A stretch of 64,000 nt of DNA from Streptomyces sp. NRRL WC-3605 (GTDB taxonomy: Bacteria > Actinomycetota > Actinomycetes > Streptomycetales > Streptomycetaceae): contig NZ_LLZN01000001.1 of NCBI RefSeq assembly GCF_001509795.1, positions 124,001 through 188,000 of the forward strand, read 5' to 3'. The position numbers and the translations under genes were made by a program. Below, in pieces: positions 1 through 10,590 of the stretch (positions are counted from its first letter, which is position 1; every line of letters begins with the position of its first letter). The notes below the pieces were generated by a model. The model was not told the DNA's origin. It worked only from the letters and a program-made list of their open reading frames with translations, and did not search any database.

Positions 1-870
1 GACGACCGGCAGAAGCTGTCCCTGGTGGACAAGGCCTCCGAGTACAGCCTCATCCACAACGGCAAGGACGTCTGGGGCTACGACAGCAAGTCCGACGAGG
101 TCTTCCACGCCACCGCAGACGAGGCCGGGCGGGAGCAGGGCAAGGGGCACGGGAAGCGCGACGAGGTTCCCGCCACCCCCAAGGAGCTCACCGAGGAGGC
201 CCTGAAGGCGGTCGACGACACGACGTCGGTCACCGTCGACGGCACCGCGCACGTCGCCGGCCGGGACGCCTACCGGCTGCTCATCGAGCCGAAGCAGTCG
301 GGCACCACGGTCGGCGCGATCACCGTGGCCGTGGACGCGAAGACCGGGCTGCCGCTGAAGTTCACGCTGACCCCGTCCGGCGGTGGCGCCGCCGTGGTCG
401 ACGCCGGCTTCACCCAGGTCAGCTTTGCCAAGCCGGCCGCCTCCACCTTCGACTTCACCCCGCCCAAGGGCGCGAAGGTCACGGAGGAGGGCGACCTGGA
501 CAAGGGTGCCCGGCGGCACGGCGAGGGCAGGTCCGAGGAGGACTTCCGCAAGGAGCTGGAGAGGGAGTTCGGCTCCGGGAAGCCCAAGGGCCCGAAGGGC
601 CGCGAGGACGGTCCCGTGGTCATCGGCGAGGGCTGGAACACGGTGGCGGTCTTCGACACCGGCGGCGAGGGCGTTCCCTCGGGCTCCGAGGTCGGCGGCG
701 ACCTGGGAGGCTTCCTCGACTCCCTGGGCGACAAGGCCAACGGGAAGTTCGGCTCGGGCACGGTGTTCTCGACGCGCCTGATCAATGCCCTCGTCACCGA
801 CGACGGCAAGGTCTACGTCGGCGCGGTCGACAAGGCCACGCTCGTGAAGGCGGCCGACTCGGCCAAGTGA
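1..870 (+). CDS. LolA/DUF2092-like protein, 5' end outside the window
   Basis: The frame is open from base 1, so the start codon and any signal peptide or lipobox lie upstream. The visible ~289 residues contain short beta-strand-like stretches (VWGYDSKSDEVFHA; TVAVDAKTGLPLKF) typical of actinobacterial LolA/LppX-like lipoproteins that bind lipid or sense envelope state. A Lys/Gly/Glu-rich linker (about residues 165-205) follows, then a C-terminal segment (STRLINALVTDDGKVYV). A role outside the membrane is inferred from the family only. The gene ends at TGA 868-870; a GC-rich inverted stretch (GGCCCGGCAC/GTGCCGGGCC, about 881-903) after it could be a terminator. The opposite-strand reductase gene ends 60 bp further on. 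Confidence 0.65.
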   Translation, partial: DDRQKLSLVDKASEYSLIHNGKDVWGYDSKSDEVFHATADEAGREQGKGHGKRDEVPATPKELTEEALKAVDDTTSVTVDGTAHVAGRDAYRLLIEPKQSGTTVGAITVAVDAKTGLPLKFTLTPSGGGAAVVDAGFTQVSFAKPAASTFDFTPPKGAKVTEEGDLDKGARRHGEGRSEEDFRKELEREFGSGKPKGPKGREDGPVVIGEGWNTVAVFDTGGEGVPSGSEVGGDLGGFLDSLGDKANGKFGSGTVFSTRLINALVTDDGKVYVGAVDKATLVKAADSAK

Positions 871-930
871 CGCCACGAGCGGCCCGGCACCCGTGCCGGG
901 CCGCTCTCGCACGGCATCACCGAGCGGCGC

Positions 931-1515
931 TCAGTCCGTCTGGTACGGGAAGCGGGCGAGCGGCGCGTCCTGGGCGAAGAAGGTCTTGGCCCGGCTCAGG
1001 GCCCCGGCGTCCCGCAGCACGTCCCCGGGCTTGCTGCCGTTGCCGAGCAGCACCCCGCCGAAGCGCATCCCCATGTAGGCGGCCGAGTTGTTGAGGGTGC
1101 CGATCAGCGGGTCGGCGACCACCGGCTCCTCGTGGGCGAGCGCGGTCACGCCCCAGAGCGTGCGCCCGGCCAGCGTGTCCTTGAAGTCGAGGCCGGGCGT
1201 GCGCAGCCAGCCCGACCAGTGGTCGAGGTAGCGCTTGACGTGCGCGGACACCGAGTACCAGTACAGCGGCGAGACGATCACGACGTCCGTGGCCGCGAGG
1301 GTGGCGTCTAGCAGGACGGCCGTGTTCCCCTCCGTCGGCCGCACATGGTCGCTGTCGTGGCGCAGGTCCTCGAAGTCGGGCAGCGGATGTGCCGCGAGGT
1401 CGATCCAGCGCTGTTCCACGCTCTCGGGCAGTTGCTCGGCCGCCCGGCGGGCCAGCAGCTCGGTGTTGCCGTCGGGGCGGCTGCTGCCGAGGACGAACAG
1501 GAAGCGGCGGGTCAT
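931..1515 (-). CDS. NAD(P)H-dependent FMN reductase / flavodoxin-fold protein
   Basis: A 194-residue protein from ATG 1515; an in-frame codon 42 bases upstream would add a non-conserved leader. It opens with the flavodoxin-like signature FLFVLGSSRPDGNTE, whose loop binds FMN phosphate, and continues with VVIVSPLYWYSVSAHVKRYL, the SPxYW segment that contacts the isoalloxazine ring. The size and motifs fit the NADPH-dependent FMN reductase/quinone reductase family, cytosolic enzymes that reduce flavin or quinones with NAD(P)H. The physiological substrate cannot be read from sequence. It is a lone gene, co-oriented with the amidase behind it and separated from it by about 57 bp that is unusually AT-rich for this genome. 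Confidence 0.8.
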   Translation of the reverse strand: MTRRFLFVLGSSRPDGNTELLARRAAEQLPESVEQRWIDLAAHPLPDFEDLRHDSDHVRPTEGNTAVLLDATLAATDVVIVSPLYWYSVSAHVKRYLDHWSGWLRTPGLDFKDTLAGRTLWGVTALAHEEPVVADPLIGTLNNSAAYMGMRFGGVLLGNGSKPGDVLRDAGALSRAKTFFAQDAPLARFPYQTD

Positions 1516-1572
1516 GGGTCCCCCAGTGGGCACGCACGGAAACAGGGCGTAAAGCAATTAAGCGCCTCTGCA

Positions 1573-2808
1573 TTATATGCGTACGCATGTAGCTGGCGTC
1601 CAGGGACCGAGCGGGCCCTCGGCCGCCTCCGCCACCGCGAGCAGTGCCGCCTCCCGCCCGTGCGCGGCCACCAGTTGGAGCCCCACAGGGCATCCGTCCG
1701 GCCCGAACCCGGCGGGAATGCTGATCGCCGGATGCCCACTCAGGTTGAACGCCCAGGTGAGCGCGGTGGAGTACCGCTCACCGGGACCCTCGTGGCCGTG
1801 CGGCGGGGTGGGGGCCGTCGGCGTCAGGAGCAGATGCGTCCGCCGGAAGAGGGCGGCGAGCCGTCGGTCGTTGCCCGCACGCAGGCGCCCGGCGGCCTCG
1901 GGGGAGAGACCGGCCTCGGACCCGCGCAGCGCGAGCCACGCCGGGGCCGGGTCGTCGAGGCGGAACGCGTCCCCCGCCTCCAGGAGCCGCACCACTCCGG
2001 CTTCGTGGAGCCGTACGGCGGCCGCGTGCGCCACCGCCACGACCTCCGGGTCGGGAGAGGCGAAGCCCAGGTCGGGGGACCAGAGGGCGGCCGGGGCGGA
2101 CGCGCCAGCAGAGGGGGAGGGGGAGCAAGGCGCCGGCGAGGGTGCGTCGGCCGACACCACGGCCCAGTAGGCCGCCGCGTCCGCGGCGCTGCGCGCGAGC
2201 ACGCCCGGCGCCATGAGCCCCGTGGAATCCGCGGTGGGGAAGCGCCCGTTGGTCGCCTTCAGCCCGACGACCCCGCACCAGGCGGCCGGAACGCGTACCG
2301 AACCGGCGCCGTCGTTCCCCGTGGCCAGCGGCACCAGCCCGGCCCCGACCGCCGCCGCCGAACCGGCCGACGAGCCGCCCGGCGTACGGTCGGCGCGCCA
2401 GGGGTTGACCGTACGGCCGTACCGCCCCGCCCCCCAGGTCTGCCACGGGGTGCCCGGTCCCGGCACGGACGTCGCGCCCACCGGTACGCAGCCCGCCACG
2501 AGCAGCGGCGCCGCCGTGCGCAGTCCGCCGCGGCCCTTCACCCCGATCGGCACCCCGGCCAGCGGCGGCCGTTCGCCCGCCCCGATCCGGGCGTCCACCG
2601 CGCGTGCCCACGCCCGCGCCCGCTCGTCCCACACCTCGGCGAAGGCGGACAGAGCGGGGTCGATCCGCTCGATCCGGTCGAGGGCGTCCGCGATCACGTC
2701 GACCGCGCGCACCGCGCCCGCACGGACGGCCGAGGCGATCGTCACGGCCGAGCGCGCCGAGAGGGGGCCGGGTTCCTCGGAGGTGGCGGGGCTCGACGGA
2801 GGGGACAC
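1573..2808 (-). CDS. Amidase-signature family hydrolase
   Basis: A 411-residue amidase-signature protein. The catalytic Lys lies in [10 protein letters not shown], the Gly/Ser-rich core with the cis-Ser in [12 protein letters not shown], and the nucleophilic Ser in GAGSVRVPA, so the Ser-cisSer-Lys triad appears complete. Such enzymes hydrolyse amide bonds, for example of aryl or short-chain amides; GatA is the specialised relative, but the lack of gatCB neighbours and the shorter length argue against GatA. The start is GTG 2808, three bases after the stop of the upstream gene, so the two are probably translationally linked. The middle (about residues 235-290) is shorter and more Ala/Pro-rich than usual, suggesting a trimmed substrate lid. 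Confidence 0.8.
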   Translation of the reverse strand: MSPPSSPATSEEPGPLSARSAVTIASAVRAGAVRAVDVIADALDRIERIDPALSAFAEVWDERARAWARAVDARIGAGERPPLAGVPIGVKGRGGLRTAAPLLVAGCVPVGATSVPGPGTPWQTWGAGRYGRTVNPWRADRTPGGSSAGSAAAVGAGLVPLATGNDGAGSVRVPAAWCGVVGLKATNGRFPTADSTGLMAPGVLARSAADAAAYWAVVSADAPSPAPCSPSPSAGASAPAALWSPDLGFASPDPEVVAVAHAAAVRLHEAGVVRLLEAGDAFRLDDPAPAWLALRGSEAGLSPEAAGRLRAGNDRRLAALFRRTHLLLTPTAPTPPHGHEGPGERYSTALTWAFNLSGHPAISIPAGFGPDGCPVGLQLVAAHGREAALLAVAEAAEGPLGPWTPATCVRI

Positions 2809-2811
2809 GGG

Positions 2812-3351
2812 TCAGCGCCCGTGCCCCGTCAGCCGCGCCAGCGCCTCCGGCTGCCGGGGCGGGCGCGCTCCGTGCGGTCCGCCCGGAACCCCCAGCCGCC
2901 AGTCCGGCATCCACGGCACCCGGTACACGTCGATCACCGACTCGATCACCCGGATCCGCTCGGCGAGCGGACGCGGCAGCCGGCCCGGAGCGTCCGCGAC
3001 CAGGACCACGCCTTCCAGGTCCAGCCCCGGTGGCGTCGCCCCGCGCCGGAAGAGGTCGAGGGCACCCGGCACGGCGGCCAGTCCGGACGCGTGGGTGCGC
3101 GCGACGAGCAGCACGGAGCGCGGGTCGTCCGGTCCGGGCCAGTCACGCCCGCAGTCCCGGCCGCCGTACACCGTCGCGAGGGTGGTGACGCCCGCCCCGC
3201 CGTGCAGACCGATCCACGCGAAGCGCCGGGGGGTGCCGGGCGGGGGCGGTGGAGGGGACGGCGGGTCGTCGGGCAGGGGGACCGGTCCGCGGAGCCAGAT
3301 GTCCGGGCCCCGGCCGGACGGCCCCCGCTGTGGGCGCATGTCGGTGCGCAT
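2812..3351 (-). CDS. P-loop-like protein of unknown function
   Basis: I chose ATG 3351 because GGGAGGAG sits 7 bases upstream; a further in-frame ATG lies at 3339. The product is about 179 residues: a Pro-rich N-terminal linker (DDPPSPPPPPPG) and then FAWIGLHGGAGVTTL, which resembles a degenerate Walker A of ParA/MinD-type proteins (GGxGVTT, lacking the invariant Lys). Later strands read SVLLVARTH and LEGVVLVADAPG, as in a Rossmann-like ATPase core. Actinobacterial proteins of this kind are often unnamed (it may match DUF6668). It ends three bases before the amidase start. No function is assigned; nucleotide binding is doubtful given the missing Lys. Confidence 0.6.
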   Translation of the reverse strand: MRTDMRPQRGPSGRGPDIWLRGPVPLPDDPPSPPPPPPGTPRRFAWIGLHGGAGVTTLATVYGGRDCGRDWPGPDDPRSVLLVARTHASGLAAVPGALDLFRRGATPPGLDLEGVVLVADAPGRLPRPLAERIRVIESVIDVYRVPWMPDWRLGVPGGPHGARPPRQPEALARLTGHGR

Positions 3352-3436
3352 GCCCGTGCTCCTCCCTCGTCGCTCCACGGCCCGGCGTGAGGCATGAGAA
3401 GGCCGTGACGTGGCACAAGCTCCTGGAACGAGTCTG

Positions 3437-3517
3437 TGACGTCACGGTGACGCCCGCGCCGCCCGCGGCCGGAGAGACTCGACAGTACGTGTACGGCGTC
3501 GGTACGTGTACGGCGTC
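3437..3517. promoter_or_regulatory. Divergent promoter region with direct repeats
   Basis: The ~230 bp between two divergent genes holds a 10-bp palindrome GTGACGTCAC (3436-3445) and a perfect 16-bp direct repeat, GTACGTGTACGGCGTC at 3485-3500 and 3502-3517. Repeats one base apart on a 17-bp period in a divergent control region look like a tandem regulator site. No regulator is encoded beside it. Confidence 0.4.
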
Positions 3518-3581
3518 TCCGACGTTGATGACGTGTCCGACCTGAACGACCGCCTGCCCGGCGCATGCGAGTGAGGAAGCG

Positions 3582-6647
<3,066 letters not shown>

Positions 6648-6757
6648 GCGACCACTTCTAGGGGGCCGCCGTCCTGAGCGCAACGGATATCGCCAGTCGG
6701 CGTAAAGCAGGCGTTTGGGCGTGGGCAGTCGTGTGAAGGGGGCGACCGGGCGGGCCG

Positions 6758-7720
6758 TCAGGCGTCCACGGCCGCCGAGGCCGGCTTCTCCGCGGTCCGC
6801 GGCGCGCGGTCGATGGCGGCCGCCACCCTGGCCCGCCGCGCGGAGCGCCACGCGTCCGCCGTGAGCAGCGTGAGCGCCAGCCACACCAGCGCGAACCCGG
6901 CCCACCGCTCGACCGGCATGGCCTCGTGGAAGTACAGGATGCCGAGCAGGAACTGGAAGACCGGCGCCAGGTACTGGAGCAGGCCCAGCGTCGACAGCGG
7001 CACGCGGATCGCCGCCGCGCCGAAGCAGACGAGCGGCAGGGCCGTGACGACGCCGGTGGCCGCGAGCAGGGCCATGTGCCCGGCGCCCTCCGTCGTGAAC
7101 GTCGCCTTTCCCTGCGTCGACAGCCACACCAGGTAGGCCACGGCGGGCAGGAACTGGATGGCCGTCTCGGCGGCCAGCGACTCCACCCCGCCGAGATTGA
7201 CCTTCTTCTTCACGAGCCCGTACGTGGCGAACGAGAAGGCGAGGGTGAGGGAGATCCACGGCGGCCGGCCGTAGCCGACCGTCAGGACGACGACGGCGGC
7301 GAAGCCGACCCCGACCGCCGCCCACTGCACGGGCCGCAGCCGTTCCTTCAGCAGCAGCACGCCCATGGCGATGGTGACGAGCGGATTGATGAAGTACCCG
7401 AGGGACGCCTCGACCACATGGCCCGAGTTCACGGACCAGATGTAGACGCCCCAGTTGACCGTGATCACCGCGGCGGCCACCGCGACCAGCGCGAGCCGCC
7501 GGGGCTGCCGCAGCAGCTCGCCCGCCCAGGCCCAGCGCCGCACGAAGGCGAGGGCAACCGCGACGAACACCAGGGACCATGCCATCCGGTGGGCGAGGAT
7601 CTCGACGGCTCCGGCCGGCTTGAGCAGCGGCCAGAAGAGGGGGACGAGCCCCCACATGCCATAGGCCGCGATTCCGTTCAGCAGCCCTATGTGCCCCTCG
7701 CCCCTGGACTTCCCGGCCAC
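6758..7720 (-). CDS. rarD: RarD-type EamA/DMT transporter
   Basis: A 320-residue integral membrane protein with about ten hydrophobic segments arranged as two EamA repeats. It begins HIGLLNGIAAYGMWGLVPLFW and has EILAHRMAWS and VNWGVYIWSV, the signature segments of RarD (annotated as chloramphenicol-sensitive protein). RarD members export small metabolites; the substrate here is not known. The second repeat includes GLLQYLAPVFQFLLGILYFHE, again characteristic. The C-terminus is short and basic. A large hairpin lies upstream, between this gene and the quinone oxidoreductase gene. Confidence 0.88.
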   Translation of the reverse strand: MAGKSRGEGHIGLLNGIAAYGMWGLVPLFWPLLKPAGAVEILAHRMAWSLVFVAVALAFVRRWAWAGELLRQPRRLALVAVAAAVITVNWGVYIWSVNSGHVVEASLGYFINPLVTIAMGVLLLKERLRPVQWAAVGVGFAAVVVLTVGYGRPPWISLTLAFSFATYGLVKKKVNLGGVESLAAETAIQFLPAVAYLVWLSTQGKATFTTEGAGHMALLAATGVVTALPLVCFGAAAIRVPLSTLGLLQYLAPVFQFLLGILYFHEAMPVERWAGFALVWLALTLLTADAWRSARRARVAAAIDRAPRTAEKPASAAVDA

Positions 7721-7788
7721 GGTCCCTCCTTCGCGCTCTCACCCCGGGCACGGCGCCTGCCGCGACCTGCTCGAAGGTAACGCCGAAC

Positions 7789-7838
7789 ACCCCTGCCTGT
7801 CATGCCCGTATCGCCATACGGTCATGACAGGCAGGGGT
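7789..7838. terminator. Near-perfect 50-bp hairpin between the qorB-like gene and rarD
   Basis: The arms ACCCCTGCCTGTCATG (7789-7804) and its complement (7823-7838) flank a second stem CCGTAT/ATACGG, separated by a single mismatch, with a 4-nt loop. It could terminate transcription of the qorB-like gene, whose stop is about 107 bp away, or act in the rarD leader. Symmetry makes it work in both directions. Confidence 0.55.
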
Positions 7839-7895
7839 TTCGGCAAGGGCTACGGCAGGGGCGGGCCGGAGGGGGCGCCGGCGAGAGCCGGAGTA

Positions 7896-7942
7896 GACCT
7901 CCGAGCGGGCCCGAGGGTCGGACCTCCGAGCGGGTCCGAGGG
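7896..7942. repeat. Direct repeat, 22 bp x 2
   Basis: GACCTCCGAGCGGG-C/T-CCGAGGG occurs at 7896-7917 and 7921-7942 with one mismatch, a 25-bp period, just downstream of the qorB-like stop codon. Its role is unknown. Confidence 0.6.
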
Positions 7943-7944
7943 GC

Positions 7945-8799
7945 TCAGTCCTTGAGCGCGGCGGCGATCGCGTCGGCGAGCGGTGTGGTCGGGCGGCCCG
8001 CCAGGCGGGAGAGGTCACCGCTGTCGACGACGAGCTCGCCCTGGGCGATCGATGCGTCCACGCCCGCCAGGATCGCGGCGAACGGGGCGGGGAGCCCGGC
8101 GCCGGTCAGGATGCCGGTCAGCGCCTCGGCGGAGACGGGGTTCTCGGCGATCTCCCGGCCGGTCTGCCGGCTCAGCTCCGCCGCGTACTCGCCCATGCTC
8201 CAGGCGACGTCGCCGCCCAGCTCGTACGTCTTGTTCTCGTGTCCCTCGCCGGTCAGCACGGCGACGGCGGCGGCCGCGTAGTCGGCACGGGCGGCGGACG
8301 AGATACGGCCGTCACCGGCGGCGTGCGTGACGGCGTCGTGCGCCAGGACGGGAGCGAGGTTCTCGGTGTAGTTCTCGTGGTACCAGCCGTTGCGCAGCAG
8401 CACGTACGGCAGGCCCGACGCGAGCAGCATCTCCTCGGTGGCCCGGTGGTCGTCGGCGAGGGCGGCGGTCAGGGTGCCGGGCGCGCTGGTGTAGGCGAGG
8501 AGGGCGACACCGGCGGCCTCCGCGGCCTCGATGACCGTCCGGTGCTGGGCGACCCGGTCGTTGCCGACCTCGCTGCCCGAGATCAGCAGCACCTTGTCAC
8601 CGGCGGCGAAAAGCCCGTCGAAGGTCTCCGGCGCGTTGTAGTCGGCGACGGCGACGCGTACGCCGCGTGCGGCGAGGTCGGCCGCCTTCTCGGGGGTGCG
8701 GGCGACGGCGCTGACCTGCTCGGCCGGCACCTTCTCCAGCAACTGCTCCACGACGTGGCGGCCCAGGTGCCCGGTGGCTCCGGTGACGACGATGCTCAT
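7945..8799 (-). CDS. QorB-like NAD(P)H:quinone oxidoreductase (atypical SDR, NmrA-like)
   Basis: A 284-residue Rossmann protein starting MSIVVTGATGHLGRHV, the GxxGxxG dinucleotide-binding loop of atypical short-chain dehydrogenases. SAVARTPEKAADLAA discriminates the cofactor, and LRNGWYHENY with AARADYAAAA are hallmarks of E. coli QorB (YtfG)-like quinone oxidoreductases. These reduce quinones with NADPH in the cytosol and protect against quinone or electrophile stress. It is divergent from an HxlR regulator across a 90-bp region, the same arrangement as qorB-qorR, which supports both assignments. Confidence 0.82.
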   Translation of the reverse strand: MSIVVTGATGHLGRHVVEQLLEKVPAEQVSAVARTPEKAADLAARGVRVAVADYNAPETFDGLFAAGDKVLLISGSEVGNDRVAQHRTVIEAAEAAGVALLAYTSAPGTLTAALADDHRATEEMLLASGLPYVLLRNGWYHENYTENLAPVLAHDAVTHAAGDGRISSAARADYAAAAVAVLTGEGHENKTYELGGDVAWSMGEYAAELSRQTGREIAENPVSAEALTGILTGAGLPAPFAAILAGVDASIAQGELVVDSGDLSRLAGRPTTPLADAIAAALKD

Positions 8800-8861
8800 G
8801 ATCAGAACTCCTTGCGGGGTGCGGTGTCCTCAACCCTAGGAGGAGCGCTAACTGAAGGAAA

Positions 8862-8884
8862 GTACCCACTTTGAAGTAAGGTAC
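8862..8884. promoter_or_regulatory. Candidate HxlR operator in the divergent promoter
   Basis: GTACC (8862-8866) and GGTAC (8880-8884) flank an inner palindrome ACTT-TG-AAGT (8868-8877). The site ends 4 bp before the regulator's ATG at 8889 and overlaps its AAGG ribosome site, so binding should block both the regulator and the qorB-like gene. Confidence 0.5.
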
Positions 8885-8888
8885 GGGT

Positions 8889-9329
8889 ATGGCAGTAAGT
8901 ACCGGGTCGACCGTACCGAACACATCGCGCGGGTCCCGTATGGCTCCCGGCAAGTACACGGACGGCGAGGAGATGTGCCCGTACCGGCTGGTGCTGGAGC
9001 ACGTCACCAGCCGCTGGGGCGTCCTCGTCCTGATGGAACTGCTCGACCGCCCGTACCGCTTCAGCGAACTGCGCCGGACGATCGGGCGCGTCAGCGAGAA
9101 GATGCTCACCCAGACGCTCCAGACCCTGGAGCGCGACGGCCTGGTCCACCGCGACGCCAAACCGGTGATCCCGCCGAGGGTCGACTACTCCCTGACCGAT
9201 CTCGGCCGCGAGGCCGCGGAGCAGGTGCGCGCCCTCGCCCTGTGGACCGAGCGCCGGATGGACGACGTCGAGCGGGCGCGGGCCGCCTACGACAACCGGA
9301 AGAGCGAGGCGGCGGCCGAGCGGGACTGA
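8889..9329 (+). CDS. HxlR family winged-helix regulator
   Basis: A 146-residue HxlR-type repressor. The core begins CPYRLVLEHVTSRWGVLVLM, where the Cys is the conserved redox-active residue near the N-terminus of QorR/HypR-type regulators. The helix-turn-helix is YRFSELRRTIGRVSEKML, followed by the wing VHRDAKPVIPPRVDYSLTD. It probably senses quinone or disulfide stress and represses the divergent oxidoreductase gene and itself. ATG 8889 is used here; a second in-frame ATG at 8940 would also keep the whole domain. Confidence 0.85.
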   Translation: MAVSTGSTVPNTSRGSRMAPGKYTDGEEMCPYRLVLEHVTSRWGVLVLMELLDRPYRFSELRRTIGRVSEKMLTQTLQTLERDGLVHRDAKPVIPPRVDYSLTDLGREAAEQVRALALWTERRMDDVERARAAYDNRKSEAAAERD

Positions 9330-9430
9330 GGCTCCGGGCGGCGGCGCCCGCCCGCGAGACCTACGCGCGGGACGCCGCCGAGCGGCCGAGGGTGGCCGGG
9401 AGTCGCGCGCGTCGCGTTCCCCGCCTGCCC

Positions 9431-9464
9431 TCGGCTCCTGCCTCGGATCGGCTCCTGCCTCGGA
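9431..9464. repeat. Perfect 17-bp tandem repeat
   Basis: TCGGCTCCTGCCTCGGA is repeated head to tail (9431-9447, 9448-9464) just downstream of the korB stop codon, between the converging hxlR-like and korB genes. Confidence 0.6.
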
Positions 9465-9474
9465 TCGGGGACGG

Positions 9475-10590
9475 TCAGCCCACGACCGTCCAGGTGTCCC
9501 CGCCCGCCAGCAGCGCGGCCAGGTCGCCCTTGCCGTTCTGCTCGATCGCGGTGTCGAGCTGCTCGGCCATGAGCGTGTCGTACACCGGCCGCTCCACCGA
9601 GCGGAACACACCGATCGGCGTGTGGTGCAGGGTGTCCGGGTCGGCCAGCCGGGACAGCGCGAACGCCGTGGTCGGGGACGCGGAGTGGGCGTCGTGGACC
9701 AGGATCCGCGACTCGTTCTCCGGCGTCACCGCCACGACCTTCAGGTCGCCCGTGGCGGCGTCCCGCACGACACCGCGCGGACCTCCCCCACTCTCGGCTT
9801 CGCTCGAGCTGGAGGTGCCCCCACCCCCGAAGCGGATCGGCTGCCCGTGCTCCAGCCGGATCACCGCCTCCTCCGCCTGCTGCTTGTCCTTCAGCACCTC
9901 GAAGGCGCCGTCGTTGAAGATGTTGCAGTTCTGGTAGATCTCGATGAGCGCCGTTCCCTGGTGGGCGGCCGCCTCCCGCAGCACCTGCGTGAGGTGCTTG
10001 CGGTCGGAGTCCACCGTGCGCGCCACGAACGACGCCTCGGCGCCGAGGGCGAGCGACACCGGGTTGAAGGGCGCGTCCAGCGAGCCCATCGGCGTCGACT
10101 TGGTGATCTTGCCGAGCTCGGACGTCGGGGAGTACTGCCCCTTCGTCAGGCCGTAGATCCGGTTGTTGAACAGCAGGATCTTGAGGTTGACGTTGCGCCG
10201 AAGGGCGTGGATCAGGTGGTTGCCGCCGATCGACAGCGCGTCGCCGTCACCCGTGACCACCCACACCGACAGGTCGCGCCGTGAGGTCGCGAGCCCTGTC
10301 GCGATCGCGGGCGCCCGCCCGTGGATGGAGTGCATCCCGTACGTGTTCATGTAGTAGGGGAAGCGGGACGAGCAGCCGATGCCCGAGACGAAGACGATGT
10401 TCTCCTTGGCCAGGCCCAGTTCCGGCATGAAGCCCTGCACCGCGGCGAGGATCGCGTAGTCACCGCAGCCGGGGCACCAGCGCACCTCCTGGTCGGACTT
10501 GAAGTCCTTCATGGACTGGCGGGCCGTGGCCTTGGGGATGAGCGAGAGCGCCTCGATCGTGCCCGTGCCTTCCGGGGACGTCTCAGGCAT
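9475..10590 (-). CDS. korB: 2-oxoacid:ferredoxin oxidoreductase beta subunit
   Basis: A 371-residue thiamine-diphosphate-binding subunit. WCPGCGDYAILAAVQ and GIGCSSRFPYYMNTYG open the domain; VTGDGDALSIGGNH is the GDG motif that binds Mg-ThDP, closed by FNNRIYGLTKGQYSPTS. With KorA it oxidatively decarboxylates 2-oxoglutarate (or another 2-oxoacid) with CoA, passing electrons to ferredoxin. It overlaps korA by 8 bp. No 4Fe-4S ferredoxin domain is fused, so a separate ferredoxin is needed. Residues about 254-272 (GGGGTSSSSEAESGGG) are an odd Gly/Ser linker made by an inserted palindromic repeat, listed separately. Confidence 0.92.
   Translation of the reverse strand: MPETSPEGTGTIEALSLIPKATARQSMKDFKSDQEVRWCPGCGDYAILAAVQGFMPELGLAKENIVFVSGIGCSSRFPYYMNTYGMHSIHGRAPAIATGLATSRRDLSVWVVTGDGDALSIGGNHLIHALRRNVNLKILLFNNRIYGLTKGQYSPTSELGKITKSTPMGSLDAPFNPVSLALGAEASFVARTVDSDRKHLTQVLREAAAHQGTALIEIYQNCNIFNDGAFEVLKDKQQAEEAVIRLEHGQPIRFGGGGTSSSSEAESGGGPRGVVRDAATGDLKVVAVTPENESRILVHDAHSASPTTAFALSRLADPDTLHHTPIGVFRSVERPVYDTLMAEQLDTAIEQNGKGDLAALLAGGDTWTVVG
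9779..9832. repeat. Palindromic repetitive element inserted in frame in korB
   Basis: ACCTCC (9781-9786) and GGAGGT (9811-9816) flank CTCTCGGCTTCGCTCGAG, with C-runs on both sides. I recall this CTCGGCTTCGCTCGAGCTGG word as a dispersed Streptomyces repeat normally found between genes. Here it lies inside korB and is translated as a Gly/Ser/Glu linker without breaking the frame. Confidence 0.6.

Noticed and set aside
1573..2808. GatA (glutamyl-tRNA amidotransferase subunit A)
   Set aside because: The amidase signature is present but there are no gatB or gatC neighbours, the protein is short and lacks GatA-specific stretches.
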